The notes beneath the pieces were generated by a model that was given only the letters and a program-made list of their open reading frames with translations, did no database searches and was not told where the DNA came from. Below, piece after piece: positions 44,104 through 53,274 of a stretch of DNA of 64,000 nucleotides. A program made the position numbers and the translations under genes. Each line of letters begins with the position of its first letter. Within the stretch, counting starts at the first letter, position 1. The DNA is from a virus: the IMG/VR virus record IMGVR_UViG_3300030116_004360, positions 1 through 64,000 of that record. One strand, 5' to 3'.

Positions 44104-44356
44104 TCTCTTCCTCTCCTCTATTATAAAAAATACGGTTTGTATTGTTCTTTTTCATAAATCTTAAAGATTCTTCTGAAAACATAACTATCGCAATAATCTT
44201 ACGAAATAAGTCCCAAGATATATCATACTTTTCTTCTAACATTTCATAATTAAGCACTAAGTCGGCTATTGCTTTTTGTATAGTTCTTTTTCTTTCATCT
44301 GATTCATAGTCAACATTAATCCAATCAATTAACGCCTCTATTCCTTCTTTACTCAT
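44096..44356 (-). CDS. Unidentified 86-residue helical protein
   Basis: MSKEGIEALIDWINVDYESD begins a mostly helical protein. It overlaps both neighbours by eight bases, so the three genes are translated together. It ends with an acidic NRGEEENE. No domain recognised. Confidence 0.6.
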   Translation of the reverse strand: MSKEGIEALIDWINVDYESDERKRTIQKAIADLVLNYEMLEEKYDISWDLFRKIIAIVMFSEESLRFMKKNNTNRIFYNRGEEENE

Positions 44357-44549
44357 CTGTTCTCCACTCCTTTATTGTTTCTAATAACATCTTAAAAAAA
44401 CCATCATCTCTTCTTTGTTTGATAGATAATTCAAGAATAGTTTTTTCTAACTCATCAATCCTAACATTATATTTAGTTTCAATACTTTTCAATTTTTCTT
44501 CTAGTTCACTAACTCTAGTTGCTAACTTATCATCTTTTCTTCCAAACAT
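44349..44549 (-). CDS. Small coiled-coil protein
   Basis: A 66-residue protein from ATG 44549, overlapping the polymerase stop (TAATG). Residues about 10-48 form a coiled coil (RVSELEEKLKSIETKYNVRI). It ends LLETIKEWRTDE. Possibly a dimeric partner of the polymerase because of its position. No family recognised. Confidence 0.6.
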   Translation of the reverse strand: MFGRKDDKLATRVSELEEKLKSIETKYNVRIDELEKTILELSIKQRRDDGFFKMLLETIKEWRTDE

Positions 44550-45448
44550 TAAAACCACTCATCCAACGTCTTTTGTCTAATATCTAACTTAACAGGATTA
44601 ATTTCCCATTCCATAGCGTCAAATACAGGTTGTGATTTCTTTACAATCACATCTGCATAATGCAAGTAATTTATACTTACTTTAAATCTATCAATCAATT
44701 CCATCAATTTATCATATGTTGGTGCGGCCAACCATTCTAATTTTTTAGATAATCCAGTTATCGGATGAATCCATGATAAATTACCCGGTTTAATTTTAAT
44801 AAAATGAACTGAATCAGGCATTTCATTAAAGTTACTATAATACCATAATGCCCCTGAAATATGTGAACCAACAGAAGGACTTTTCTTATCTAAAGTTGTA
44901 AAGAAAGTTTTACTAGTCCCACATTCACAATTAGGCATATCTATGATATTTTGTATTGAATATTGACTTTTACAATCTGGACATTTAACTGATAATCTAT
45001 TTTCTCTAACTCTCTTCCAATCAACTAATTCTTTCAAAGATATATCACCATCCTTAATTTCATTATATCTCTTTCTACAAAAGTCATTTATTTCACCTTT
45101 AGTATTTTCAGAAGCCCACATTTTCAATACTTTAGTTTGGTGTTCTTTTGCTAATTTAGTTTCAGAAACTCTTTTAGCCATAAAACCAGTCATAGTAAAT
45201 TTAGGTTTGTCTAGATAAACTCCATCTTCCCATGAAACAAGACCAGCATTTCTATTCTTCTTAACTCCAACTCCTAAAGATTGATAATACTTCTCAAATT
45301 CTAACTGAACAGGGTGTTCATCAAAACCTAATAAATTAGGAAAAAGAGATTGAACATGAGCATTTAAATGTTCACATAACTCCTTTGCTTCATTAACAGA
45401 AGGAACAGTTACATAAATTGAATCTGTATGTCCATAAACTACTTTCAT
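44549..45448 (-). CDS. polB: Family B DNA polymerase, C-terminal part (motif C, thumb, PIP box)
   Basis: A 299-residue protein beginning MKVVYGHTDSIYV, so the catalytic motif C (YGDTDS type) is only five residues from the start. A thumb follows, with a four-cysteine insertion (CPDCKSQYSIQNI...NCECG). The chain ends RQKTLDEWF, a canonical PCNA-binding box. With the next gene it makes one whole polymerase. Its own site GGTGAT lies seven bases before ATG 45448, inside the end of the first part, so it is translated as a separate subunit. Confidence 0.9.
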   Translation of the reverse strand: MKVVYGHTDSIYVTVPSVNEAKELCEHLNAHVQSLFPNLLGFDEHPVQLEFEKYYQSLGVGVKKNRNAGLVSWEDGVYLDKPKFTMTGFMAKRVSETKLAKEHQTKVLKMWASENTKGEINDFCRKRYNEIKDGDISLKELVDWKRVRENRLSVKCPDCKSQYSIQNIIDMPNCECGTSKTFFTTLDKKSPSVGSHISGALWYYSNFNEMPDSVHFIKIKPGNLSWIHPITGLSKKLEWLAAPTYDKLMELIDRFKVSINYLHYADVIVKKSQPVFDAMEWEINPVKLDIRQKTLDEWF

Positions 45449-47142
45449 TTCATAATCACCATCCTTTTTACTTCTAATGCGGCACTTCTAATTGCTTCTC
45501 TAGCAGAAGCAGTAATTGATGCTGCTAAATCAATATCTCCCCAACCAAAACCTTGTTTACCAATTACACCATAAAAAGAAGCAGAAAGGCGTTTTACTGC
45601 CATTTGATTTACAAACCACTTATTGTATTCCATAGTGTTGCCCTGTTCTCTCGCAAGATACATTCGACGCTTATATTCATTTCGTAGTTCCTTTAATTCT
45701 AAAACACTTTTAGGTAAAAGACCTAATTTATCTGTTTTATAGTATCTCATAACTTTTGATTTTGTTGGCGAAAAATCTCTAGGTGTAGCAATATTGACCG
45801 CAAATTCAGTTGGTTCTTTTGATTTAGTTTCCCATGAAATATTTCTAGCAATCATCATTGATGGATATAGCCCTGCAAAATCTAAAGCAGCGACATTTAA
45901 ATGTAAACCATGTGTTTTTTCAGTTGTCGGGTCATAAATCATAGCACCATCATAATTAATCTTTTGAACTGACTTATCTCCTGTTGGAGCCTTCCAAGTT
46001 GCATTTCTCATAAAATATACTGCACCCATCATACTTACATACATACATGATTTAAATGGGGCTTTTAGAATCCTTTGAAGGTAAATAATTGCATCACTAC
46101 AAAAATTAGTTTCATCAAGTTCTACTAATAACTCCACATCTATTTTAGCATACTCAAGATAAGTTTCTGTATCTTCTAACCAACCTCGACGGAAAAATTC
46201 ATTCTTATCAGGAAATTTTTCACTAACTAATTTCTTTTTGCCTAAAGCCATTTCTGCTATATCATCTAAAGCCATTGAAGGTAATGTTCCTTTTTGAGCA
46301 TCGCTCCATTGTCTTTCAAATGCTAAATCTAGATTAAGAGTTAATCGTCCACGAATAGGTTGTGAAATAGCATAATAGTCATCAACCGCTTTAGTTGCTT
46401 TTACACCATCATTCCAAATTACACCTTTAACTTCATTATATGGTGATAATCTTCTAGGGTCTAAATCATTAGCGATACATCTATGAATTAACTTAGGTAA
46501 ATCATACTTTAGACCAAACCATGCTAATAACATATCGGGGTCTTTATCTTCAATATAAGTTAAAAACGCATCAAGCATTTCTTTTTCAGAATTAAAGACA
46601 GACATATGAGCGACTTCTTTTGTAGACATTTTAAATCCATTATACGGGTCTTGGTTAGGAAACCATATCCATTGATAGTATTGCTTATCATAATTATCAT
46701 AAGCAACAATACAAGTAATTGCGCCATCATACAAATCATCAGCCATCCATTCCATATCCCAATACATTTTACGCATTTTAAATTCAGGAATGTCTTTTAA
46801 TTCATCAACACAGTATCTATCTATAATTGATACATCTGCTTCATAGGTTTGCATAAAACAATCTCTTGCTTTATACATATCATTAGGTGAATGAACATAT
46901 ACCTTTTTCAATAATTGACCTTGAAGATTGACCCAATTACCATTTTCATATTCAAATGGAAACCATAACTTAGCCTTTCTACCTTGAAAGGTATGGGTTA
47001 CTTCATAACCATCTACTTCTGTTTCAATAGCGCGAATAAAGAAATATGGTCTAAAATTTTCGACCTTTGTTTCCACTCGATTATTTTCAGAGTCACGCCA
47101 TCTTAAATTAATATTCTTATCATTGGTATAACAAATATCCAT
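45445..47142 (-). CDS. polB: Family B DNA polymerase, N-terminal part (exonuclease, motifs A and B)
   Basis: A 565-residue protein. The N-terminal part carries the proofreading exonuclease: MYWDMEW (D129, E131), the Exo II region AWFGLKYDLP, and YLEYAKIDVELL. Motif A is LDFAGLYPSMM (D about 421). Motif B is KRLSASFYGVIGKQGF. It stops after EVKRMVIMK, four bases into the second subunit gene. The start is ATG 47142, behind AAAAGGAGTAGTAATA; an upstream ATG at 47169 would add nine residues but overlaps the zinc-protein gene. The thumb and motif C are supplied by the neighbouring gene. Confidence 0.9.
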   Translation of the reverse strand: MDICYTNDKNINLRWRDSENNRVETKVENFRPYFFIRAIETEVDGYEVTHTFQGRKAKLWFPFEYENGNWVNLQGQLLKKVYVHSPNDMYKARDCFMQTYEADVSIIDRYCVDELKDIPEFKMRKMYWDMEWMADDLYDGAITCIVAYDNYDKQYYQWIWFPNQDPYNGFKMSTKEVAHMSVFNSEKEMLDAFLTYIEDKDPDMLLAWFGLKYDLPKLIHRCIANDLDPRRLSPYNEVKGVIWNDGVKATKAVDDYYAISQPIRGRLTLNLDLAFERQWSDAQKGTLPSMALDDIAEMALGKKKLVSEKFPDKNEFFRRGWLEDTETYLEYAKIDVELLVELDETNFCSDAIIYLQRILKAPFKSCMYVSMMGAVYFMRNATWKAPTGDKSVQKINYDGAMIYDPTTEKTHGLHLNVAALDFAGLYPSMMIARNISWETKSKEPTEFAVNIATPRDFSPTKSKVMRYYKTDKLGLLPKSVLELKELRNEYKRRMYLAREQGNTMEYNKWFVNQMAVKRLSASFYGVIGKQGFGWGDIDLAASITASAREAIRSAALEVKRMVIMK

Positions 47143-47149
47143 ATTATTA

Positions 47150-47299
47150 CTACTCCTTTTTAGTATCAAGATACCTTTTAAATCTAAAAGTATTATCTAG
47201 TAGGGTAAATAAACAACCTGCACAGGCATTATAATGAAGAACTCCCATGACTCTATCTTTGTCTCCACAAATATCACATTCTACATTTTTATATTCCAT
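47150..47299 (-). CDS. 49-residue zinc-finger protein
   Basis: From ATG 47299, just after the sliding clamp gene. VECDICGDKDRVMGVLHYNA then CAGCLF gives C8-x2-C11...C26-x2-C29. The spelling C-x2-C-G-D-K...H-Y...C-x-G-C resembles the first finger of eukaryotic nuclear receptors, almost surely by convergence. A basic tail follows (FRFKRYLDTKKE). It lies between PCNA and PolB; its end holds the AAGGAG site used by PolB. Confidence 0.65.
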   Translation of the reverse strand: MEYKNVECDICGDKDRVMGVLHYNACAGCLFTLLDNTFRFKRYLDTKKE

Positions 47300-47300
47300 A

Positions 47301-48065
47301 CTATCTCAACCTAACAAATGGTGCTTTTACTAACTTTCTATCAACGGCTAACATTAGTATTAGTGAATCATCACTAAATAATATATCAACTGTTCCAGCA
47401 TTATTAAAGAATTTATGCACAGGTGCAGTAAATTCAACTGTTGATTCTTCTCCTTCTCCTGTAACTTCTTCAACTACGGTTTTGAATCCTTTGAAATCTT
47501 CATCAGAAGATATAGTAAATTCTTCTCCATAATCAAACTTATAAATCCCAGTTCCAACTATTTCACATGAATCAACTGCATCAAGCAAAATTTGAGAATC
47601 AACATTTATTCTAGTTGAAAAAGACGTTTTTCCTCCCCATGACTTGATTAAATCAAGTGGAGTCAATACATTAAATTCTGCTTCATGTTGATTAAAATTA
47701 TTAATCATATTCATATGAGGATGATTAACTACTAAAGCCATTTTAGCAGTTTTACCTGCTCCGCGCATTGTAAGGTAATCTTTGAATTCAAGCGTTACAT
47801 TATCTGAAAACTTCTTTAAATAAGTAATTAGAGTGTTACCTTCAATAGTGGCTGAACCATCCTCTATTCCCTCAACAGTTATATTAAGGGTTAAACACAA
47901 TGTTTCATCTGAATTGTATATAGTTAGTGTATTACCTTTACAAACTAAGTAAAGATATTCACATAAGAACTTATTCTTTAAGCCACTACTGGTATAATAT
48001 TTACCTTTTAATGTGCTAGTTTGGATTGCATTTGAAAGAATCTTGTTATCACAAGAAAACTTCAA
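47301..48065 (-). CDS. pcn: Sliding clamp (PCNA)
   Basis: A 254-residue protein, the normal size of archaeal PCNA. It begins MKFSCDNKILSNAIQTSTLK, has the paired alpha/beta pattern of two clamp domains and ends DDSLILMLAVDRKLVKAPFV, like the C-terminal strand that receives PIP boxes. The interdomain loop is around ALVVNHPHMNM. It forms the ring that tethers PolB and ligase to DNA. The PIP boxes seen in PolB, the RFC-L-like protein and a 37-residue protein support a working viral clamp. Confidence 0.85.
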   Translation of the reverse strand: MKFSCDNKILSNAIQTSTLKGKYYTSSGLKNKFLCEYLYLVCKGNTLTIYNSDETLCLTLNITVEGIEDGSATIEGNTLITYLKKFSDNVTLEFKDYLTMRGAGKTAKMALVVNHPHMNMINNFNQHEAEFNVLTPLDLIKSWGGKTSFSTRINVDSQILLDAVDSCEIVGTGIYKFDYGEEFTISSDEDFKGFKTVVEEVTGEGEESTVEFTAPVHKFFNNAGTVDILFSDDSLILMLAVDRKLVKAPFVRLR

Positions 48066-48937
48066 AGATTTCCCTCCTGAAGTTCAGGAATACCAAACCA
48101 TTCATTTTTACCATTAGTAGAAAATATAACCCATTTATTACCAACTAATTCAGGATTAGTTTTACTTGCTTGTAATTCAGCAACATATTGAGTTACACCA
48201 CCCTTCTTTGTTTTGTTAATATGAATCATTTGAATAAACCTCGCTGGTGTTGATTTATGCCAATCAGGAACTTCACCGATAGGAACAGGATTAACAATAT
48301 CTCCATATATAGGTTTCATATGAGTAATGATATATCTATCACACATTAAATCCATGAAGTTATCTAGTAACCTATTATAGATTCTATTTCTTACTTTCCA
48401 ATCTAAAGGATTTACACGAATAGAATCGGTATCATGAATAATAGTTCCTTCACGCTTATTACTTTTAACTAAATGCGCTCTAAGAACATCACCGGATGCT
48501 TCATAGGCTTTATCTAAACCATCAAGAATAACGGCCTTAACATTACCTTCTTCTATTTCTTCTCTACAATATCTAATAAAAGAATTAGCATTATCAAAGG
48601 ACGCTTCATGATTTTCTGTTCCATCAGCATTAAACTGTCTTGGAGTAAAGATTACAATATTAGGGTCACGATTATGGCATGAATCCCACGTAGGTTCAGA
48701 ACCATTATCCCAATCTAATACCATTACTTTTAATCCTTGTTTAATTTCTTCTTCTGTTCTACAATCTAAAGCAATTCCAGTTTTACCCACTTTAGGGTCG
48801 CCAGTAATTGCACAATTGATATACGACCTATCTCTTGATATTCTATTTGATATTTGAGATAACATCTGTTCTTTTAATAAAGCATATTTACTTTTTTCAT
48901 TTGCATTTTCATCTTTCTTTTCAGTATTCCAAGCCAT
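48062..48937 (-). CDS. Sak4-like RecA-family ATPase
   Basis: A 291-residue protein. Walker A is ITGDPKVGKTG (about residues 44-54) and Walker B is VKAVILDGLDKAYEA. The shape, an early P-loop, a LDWDNGS second strand and no long N-terminal domain, matches the Sak4/RadB-like single-strand annealing ATPases of viruses. It would work with the RPA-like protein in recombination. It overlaps PCNA by four bases. Confidence 0.75.
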   Translation of the reverse strand: MAWNTEKKDENANEKSKYALLKEQMLSQISNRISRDRSYINCAITGDPKVGKTGIALDCRTEEEIKQGLKVMVLDWDNGSEPTWDSCHNRDPNIVIFTPRQFNADGTENHEASFDNANSFIRYCREEIEEGNVKAVILDGLDKAYEASGDVLRAHLVKSNKREGTIIHDTDSIRVNPLDWKVRNRIYNRLLDNFMDLMCDRYIITHMKPIYGDIVNPVPIGEVPDWHKSTPARFIQMIHINKTKKGGVTQYVAELQASKTNPELVGNKWVIFSTNGKNEWFGIPELQEGNL

Positions 48938-49136
48938 TTTTATTCACCTTTCTATATTTATTCCATAATTCTATAAATTCATTTCTTTCTTTTTTAGTTT
49001 TAAATCGTTCTCTAAGGTATTTGCCAGAAGGCATATGAAACTTAGCCCAATAAGTTCCATCTTCATCATTTTGTTTCCAAGTAATAAATTCAATATCTCC
49101 TAAAAGAACGCTATATCTTTCTGTTTGATATAACAT
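48921..49136 (-). CDS. Unidentified 71-residue protein
   Basis: MLYQTERYSVLLGDIEFITW begins a short beta region (YWAKFHMPSGKYLRERF) followed by a helix (KTKKERNEFIELWNKY). It overlaps the Sak4-like gene by 17 bases. Possibly a small nucleic-acid-binding protein. No family recognised. Confidence 0.6.
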   Translation of the reverse strand: MLYQTERYSVLLGDIEFITWKQNDEDGTYWAKFHMPSGKYLRERFKTKKERNEFIELWNKYRKVNKNGLEY

Positions 49137-49201
49137 ATTAATTTCTCCATTAAATAGGCGAGAGAATGAGATTGCCGATGGAGGTGAACACTCTTATCCC
49201 A

Positions 49202-49220
49202 TTTTTAACTGTGTTAAAAA
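49202..49220. repeat. Perfect inverted repeat in a 102-base gap
   Basis: TTTTTAAC and GTTAAAAA are exact inverted copies around a 3-base loop. It lies 19 bases after the stop of the RPA-like gene (read on the - strand) and before the 71-residue gene. It could be a terminator hairpin, a regulator site, or both. The rest of the 102-base gap (49137-49238) shows no gene. Confidence 0.45.
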
Positions 49221-49238
49221 CTCTCATGATTAATTTAA

Positions 49239-50486
49239 TTAGAACCAATCAAAATCTTCTTCATCTGGATTATCGTATTCAACAACCGCACCACGACGAT
49301 TAATTACATACAATCCTTGAAGATTGATTGATACATCTCCTAATGAACCATCTTCATTCTTTCCTTGACTAGTTCTTCCAACAACAAGAACATGACTTCC
49401 AATACCAAAATCAATATCAATTGACGGAGGAATCCATACAGTTGTTGAAGATGTTCCACCATCATTATAATCAAAATCTGCATTTAAGTCACTAAGATAA
49501 ATAATCCTATTTCCATTCTTTGTAGGTTGAGGTCGAATATTAACTACATCACCATCACTAATAACCATCTTTTCATTCCACGGCTTATCCATAGATTGAA
49601 TATGATATTGTCCTAAACCTAGTAAAGGACTCATATAGTTACCCATTGTTGAGGCTAAAGTATCTGAAATGTTAATAGTTGATTCATCAACCTTATATTC
49701 ACATTCAGCAGATAATTCATCATTATACTCTAAACTCAATACTGTTTGAAAATCTTTATCAATTCCATAAATCATTCCCTTTTCATCATTTACCATACCA
49801 TTGAAATGCAATAGTCGGAAAGTTTCCGGCTTGAAAGTTTGTGCGCTATTTCCACGAATACGGAACATATAGTGCTTAGGTTGTCCACTAACTGAACCAA
49901 CAAAATGACCTGTTAATTGCCAATTATCTTTAGGTAGTGGCCTTCCATAATTAGGATTAGCAGAACCATTCCAACCTGTTTTTTGAGTATTAAGTGGAAT
50001 AACCCATTTTCCTTCATCAACCTCTCTAGCAATTCCGGGCAACTTTTCTACATCTTTTACCTTTTCTTCACCATCATGTTTTGCAGATAATTGATAACCT
50101 TCACCGTTTGAAACGGCAATTGCTACCATTCCTACTTCATAAGTAGTTTGTGGGTCACGTTGATATTGAGCAACTGCTTTATTTGCAGAAAGGTCACTAA
50201 AGTTCTTAGCATCTTCCATAGCAACAAAGAATCCAAATATCTTCTTTGGGCCATTATCATTATCATTCATAGCATTATTGTTATTATTGTTATCAGGGTT
50301 TTCCTGACGCTTCTTTTGTTGAACAAACCATTGATTGAAAAGCCCTAATGCGAGTCGTGGAGATTCAGATACATTAATCTGATTCTGGCTACAAATCTCA
50401 TCAAACCTTTCTTTTGTTTGTTCAACAGACCAATTAATAACATCGGCTGCTTTCTTTATGTTTTCCATTATTTCTTCTTCATTCAT
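49239..50486 (-). CDS. RPA-like single-stranded DNA-binding protein (tentative)
   Basis: A 415-residue protein. The middle is beta-rich, with strands resembling OB folds (YEVGMVAIAVSNGEGYQLS, NWQLTGHFVGSVSGQPKHYM, GSHVLVVGRTSQ). The N-terminal 80 residues are helical and followed by an Asn-rich linker. It ends in an acidic tip with aromatics, PDEEDFDWF, like bacterial SSB tails that recruit other proteins. Located between RFC and Sak4-like genes. The start is ATG 50486 behind AAAGGTGAAAGAA; the open frame upstream is only charged repeats. Confidence 0.6.
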   Translation of the reverse strand: MNEEEIMENIKKAADVINWSVEQTKERFDEICSQNQINVSESPRLALGLFNQWFVQQKKRQENPDNNNNNNAMNDNDNGPKKIFGFFVAMEDAKNFSDLSANKAVAQYQRDPQTTYEVGMVAIAVSNGEGYQLSAKHDGEEKVKDVEKLPGIAREVDEGKWVIPLNTQKTGWNGSANPNYGRPLPKDNWQLTGHFVGSVSGQPKHYMFRIRGNSAQTFKPETFRLLHFNGMVNDEKGMIYGIDKDFQTVLSLEYNDELSAECEYKVDESTINISDTLASTMGNYMSPLLGLGQYHIQSMDKPWNEKMVISDGDVVNIRPQPTKNGNRIIYLSDLNADFDYNDGGTSSTTVWIPPSIDIDFGIGSHVLVVGRTSQGKNEDGSLGDVSINLQGLYVINRRGAVVEYDNPDEEDFDWF

Positions 50487-50512
50487 TTCTTTCACCTTTA
50501 TTTTTATTTCTT

Positions 50513-51424
50513 TCACTTCATTTGTGCTATCATCCACGATGCTAAAACTCTTGGAGTTACAGTTTCACTTCTCCATTCAGTTTCGCCTATAATACGAAGC
50601 ATTTTATATTTTACACTCGCATCAAATTTACCATTTATAATTACATCGTGAAGGCCATTACAAATGATTTTCATAGTTTTTCCATTATAGATTTCTGCGT
50701 ATAATTTTTCTAAAGCATCATCTAATTTATTATCAATTACAAATTCAATTATTTGTTGATAATCAGTTAGGGATTTAGTCATTTGAACCGATAAAGTCGT
50801 ATTTGAATTTATTGCGGCTTGTAATTCAACTATTGCCCTACGAATATCACCACCGAACCCACCTATAAAGGTTTGCAGATTCTCAATGGGTGGAATTGGC
50901 TTATTTTCCTCTTCAAGGATTAGTTTCAATACATTTAGGATAGAATCGTTAGAAACCGTCCCAAAGTAATAATTTGCACATCTTGATTGAAGGGGATAGA
51001 CAATCTTAGACCTATCGTTCGATGTGAACACAAAACGAACATGGTCTGAATATCGCTCCATTATCCTTTTCAATGCATTCTGAGCGTCATTAGTCATATT
51101 CTCCATCTCATCCAATAAGATGATTTTAAATGGAACATCACCAATAGTTCCGCTTTGTGCAATATCTTTAATTTTTCCTCTAATTACATCTAACTTCCTA
51201 TCATCACTCGCATTGATTTCAAAGAAATTAGATTGCATATTTTCTCCTAATATCTCATATCCTAAAACATATGCCGTTGCAGTTTTTCCTGTTCCGGCAG
51301 GACCGTATAATAATAAATTAGGCATATCTTTTAGAAGCACCCAATTTTCTGCATCCATTTTAAAATTCTCTTGTCCAACAATTTGACTTAATTTTGTTGG
51401 TCTATACTTTTCTGTCCATAACAT
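50513..51424 (-). CDS. rfcS: Replication factor C small subunit (clamp loader)
   Basis: A 303-residue AAA+ protein. LWTEKYRPTKLSQIVGQE is the RFC box, LLYGPAGTGKTATAY the Walker A, IILLDEMENM the Walker B (DEAD-like DEME), TSNDRSKIVYPLQSRC sensor 1 and the SRC motif. It opens PCNA onto primed DNA. The length is about 15-20 residues under typical archaeal RfcS. A second AAA+ gene at 52420 may be the large subunit. Confidence 0.92.
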   Translation of the reverse strand: MLWTEKYRPTKLSQIVGQENFKMDAENWVLLKDMPNLLLYGPAGTGKTATAYVLGYEILGENMQSNFFEINASDDRKLDVIRGKIKDIAQSGTIGDVPFKIILLDEMENMTNDAQNALKRIMERYSDHVRFVFTSNDRSKIVYPLQSRCANYYFGTVSNDSILNVLKLILEEENKPIPPIENLQTFIGGFGGDIRRAIVELQAAINSNTTLSVQMTKSLTDYQQIIEFVIDNKLDDALEKLYAEIYNGKTMKIICNGLHDVIINGKFDASVKYKMLRIIGETEWRSETVTPRVLASWMIAQMK

Positions 51425-51732
51425 TATTTCACCTCTTGTTCATATTTTTTAATATCTATTTTCCATGCTGCATTTCTTTTATTTACATTTTCAATATAAT
51501 TCAAAGAAGACAAATATCTTCCTGTTGCATAAGCCGTAGGCATATTTCTCATATGAAATGTAAGATGCGCCCCAGTCATTTTAAAATAATCTTCGGCATT
51601 GTCTTTAGCCATCCAAAGAATATCTTTAGACCTAAAGGGTTCATTTCCATATATTAAATACCATAAATTTAAACCGTAATCAATATACTTTTTATGTTGT
51701 GGTTTAATTACCTGTCTTGTTTTACTCTTCAT
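51424..51732 (-). CDS. Unidentified 102-residue protein
   Basis: Directly upstream of RFC small subunit, sharing one base. Mainly helical (KDILWMAKDNAEDYFKMTGA; MRNMPTAYATGRYLSSLNYI), with basic ends. The arrangement hints at a small DNA-binding fold, but no motif is decisive. Confidence 0.55.
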   Translation of the reverse strand: MKSKTRQVIKPQHKKYIDYGLNLWYLIYGNEPFRSKDILWMAKDNAEDYFKMTGAHLTFHMRNMPTAYATGRYLSSLNYIENVNKRNAAWKIDIKKYEQEVK

Positions 51733-52420
51733 TTTTATTCACCTTTTGTATAACTATTTTCATTATTTGTTGATATTCATATTCTAATTGTTCTTTCAAT
51801 ATTTTTGGGTTTAGGCCCTTTGGGTTCATTAATCTTTTGATTCTATCCCTTTCTCTTCTTTTTTGCTTTTGTAATAAAGACCTTTCTTTCTTTGGAATAA
51901 CTCTATCTCTTTGAAATATCAATCCTTTTTCATAAAGTTTACGCCTAGCGTGACTAATCATTGGCGGCTTAACTCCTAAAGTTTCGGCTATTTCAGAGAC
52001 AGTCAATATCGAATGATTTTCAATTATATATTGTTGATTTTCTTTCAACCAAAGATTGAATGCGTGATTTCTTTTTCTTCCATCCTTTCTTTTCAAAGAA
52101 GAATATATTTTCAAAATTCTATTTGACCATGCTTCAAACCTTTCTCTTGCCTTTTCAAGACAAAGGGAATCCTCTTCGTGTCTTTTATAAACTCTGTTAA
52201 ATTTATAAGATTCAACATAGTAATTATCACCAGTTTCTATTAACACACAAAGTTCATTAAAGGTTTCTTCATCTAATTTTAAGGCTACCGTTTGCCACAC
52301 ACGACTAATTGTAGTGCTAGAAAACTTCGATGTTTTTTTAAACAACCTAAGTATTTCTTTTTGACTACTATAACTAGCACCAAAAATGGCTAGAAATTCT
52401 CTTTGATATTGACTAACCAT
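51722..52420 (-). CDS. Protein with winged helix-turn-helix
   Basis: A 232-residue protein from ATG 52420, overlapping the previous stop. Residues about 140-165 read ILTVSEIAETLGVKPPMISH, a classical helix-turn-helix, then ARRKLYEKGLIFQRDRV as a wing. The N-terminal half is helical, with a second helix-turn-helix-like part around SSQKEILRLFKKTSKFSSTT. The C-terminus is strongly basic. It may be a transcription regulator or origin-binding protein, inferred from the domain. Confidence 0.6.
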   Translation of the reverse strand: MVSQYQREFLAIFGASYSSQKEILRLFKKTSKFSSTTISRVWQTVALKLDEETFNELCVLIETGDNYYVESYKFNRVYKRHEEDSLCLEKARERFEAWSNRILKIYSSLKRKDGRKRNHAFNLWLKENQQYIIENHSILTVSEIAETLGVKPPMISHARRKLYEKGLIFQRDRVIPKKERSLLQKQKRRERDRIKRLMNPKGLNPKILKEQLEYEYQQIMKIVIQKVNKNEE

Positions 52421-53274
52421 CATAACCACTCTGTTAAACTACTTCTTCCTTTAGGAATTACCCTATCAGTTTTTTTCTTTCTTTTCTTTTCACCGAGTCC
52501 TAATAATCTACACTCGGCATTATTTAATTTTGTTTTAGCCCATTCTGAAACTAAGTCATCTTTTACTAAATCACGAAGTAAGTATTCTTCATGGGACTTT
52601 AATTTAAGCCTTCTACATAAACCCGGAATCTTAGAGTAAGTTCCTCTTTTTGGAAATTGAGGTCTATTAAAATCTCTACCATCATATAAGTATGCTAACA
52701 TCTCATAGAAATATTTCATAGGTAATCTTCTTCTTACTCTAGCATCAACATAAATTAATCTATTTGGGTGAATATTTTCATTCAACCAAGACATAATTTG
52801 TGTATCTGATGGTTTGTTTACCTTTAGTTTATGTGCTACCTTATCTCTATCTGTTTCTCTTAGATATTCCATTACGATACCAAATATCGCATCTTCTAAT
52901 AAATACGGTTCTGAACTTCTAGGAGCAAGAACTTTTATTTCTTCTCTTAAATGATTCTTAGAACCTACCCTTTTTATTTTACAAAGGGCTTTAATTTCTG
53001 ATGGTATATCTTTTTCATTATGGCAAGTCAATACTAAAGGACCGGAATAATCTATTATTAACGATTTAATTAAATCAATATTTGCCTTGTAATGAATATC
53101 CTCAATAATTATCCCCTCATCGGTGAGAGAATAAATATCTAATTCAGGCATTAGATTAGCAAAATATCTATTTGCATCAGGTAACATATCAATAGCAGTT
53201 GTAGATTTACCCGTTCCTGCTTTTCCAACTAAAATTATAGGTTGAGTTTCTTGTGCGATAGTTAAAAATCCCAT
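52420..53274 (-). CDS. AAA+ ATPase, possible clamp-loader large subunit
   Basis: A 284-residue protein. Walker A ILVGKAGTGKST (about 14-25), Walker B EGIIIEDIH. There is a lysine-rich C-terminus ending KGRSSLTEWL, similar to a PIP box and to the end of archaeal RFC large subunits. The size is small for RFC-L, so it may be a reduced clamp loader or another AAA+ protein acting with PCNA. The start is ATG 53274, overlapping the previous stop. Confidence 0.55.
   Translation of the reverse strand: MGFLTIAQETQPIILVGKAGTGKSTTAIDMLPDANRYFANLMPELDIYSLTDEGIIIEDIHYKANIDLIKSLIIDYSGPLVLTCHNEKDIPSEIKALCKIKRVGSKNHLREEIKVLAPRSSEPYLLEDAIFGIVMEYLRETDRDKVAHKLKVNKPSDTQIMSWLNENIHPNRLIYVDARVRRRLPMKYFYEMLAYLYDGRDFNRPQFPKRGTYSKIPGLCRRLKLKSHEEYLLRDLVKDDLVSEWAKTKLNNAECRLLGLGEKKRKKKTDRVIPKGRSSLTEWL

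Noticed and set aside
45440-45455. A possible intein or sequencing frameshift in the polymerase gene
   Set aside because: No intein splice residues exist, and the second part has its own ribosome-binding site and start, so two subunits are more likely.
47150-47299. Similarity of a 49-residue protein to nuclear receptor zinc fingers
   Set aside because: Only the spacing of a few residues agrees; it is too short to claim homology and convergence is far more likely.
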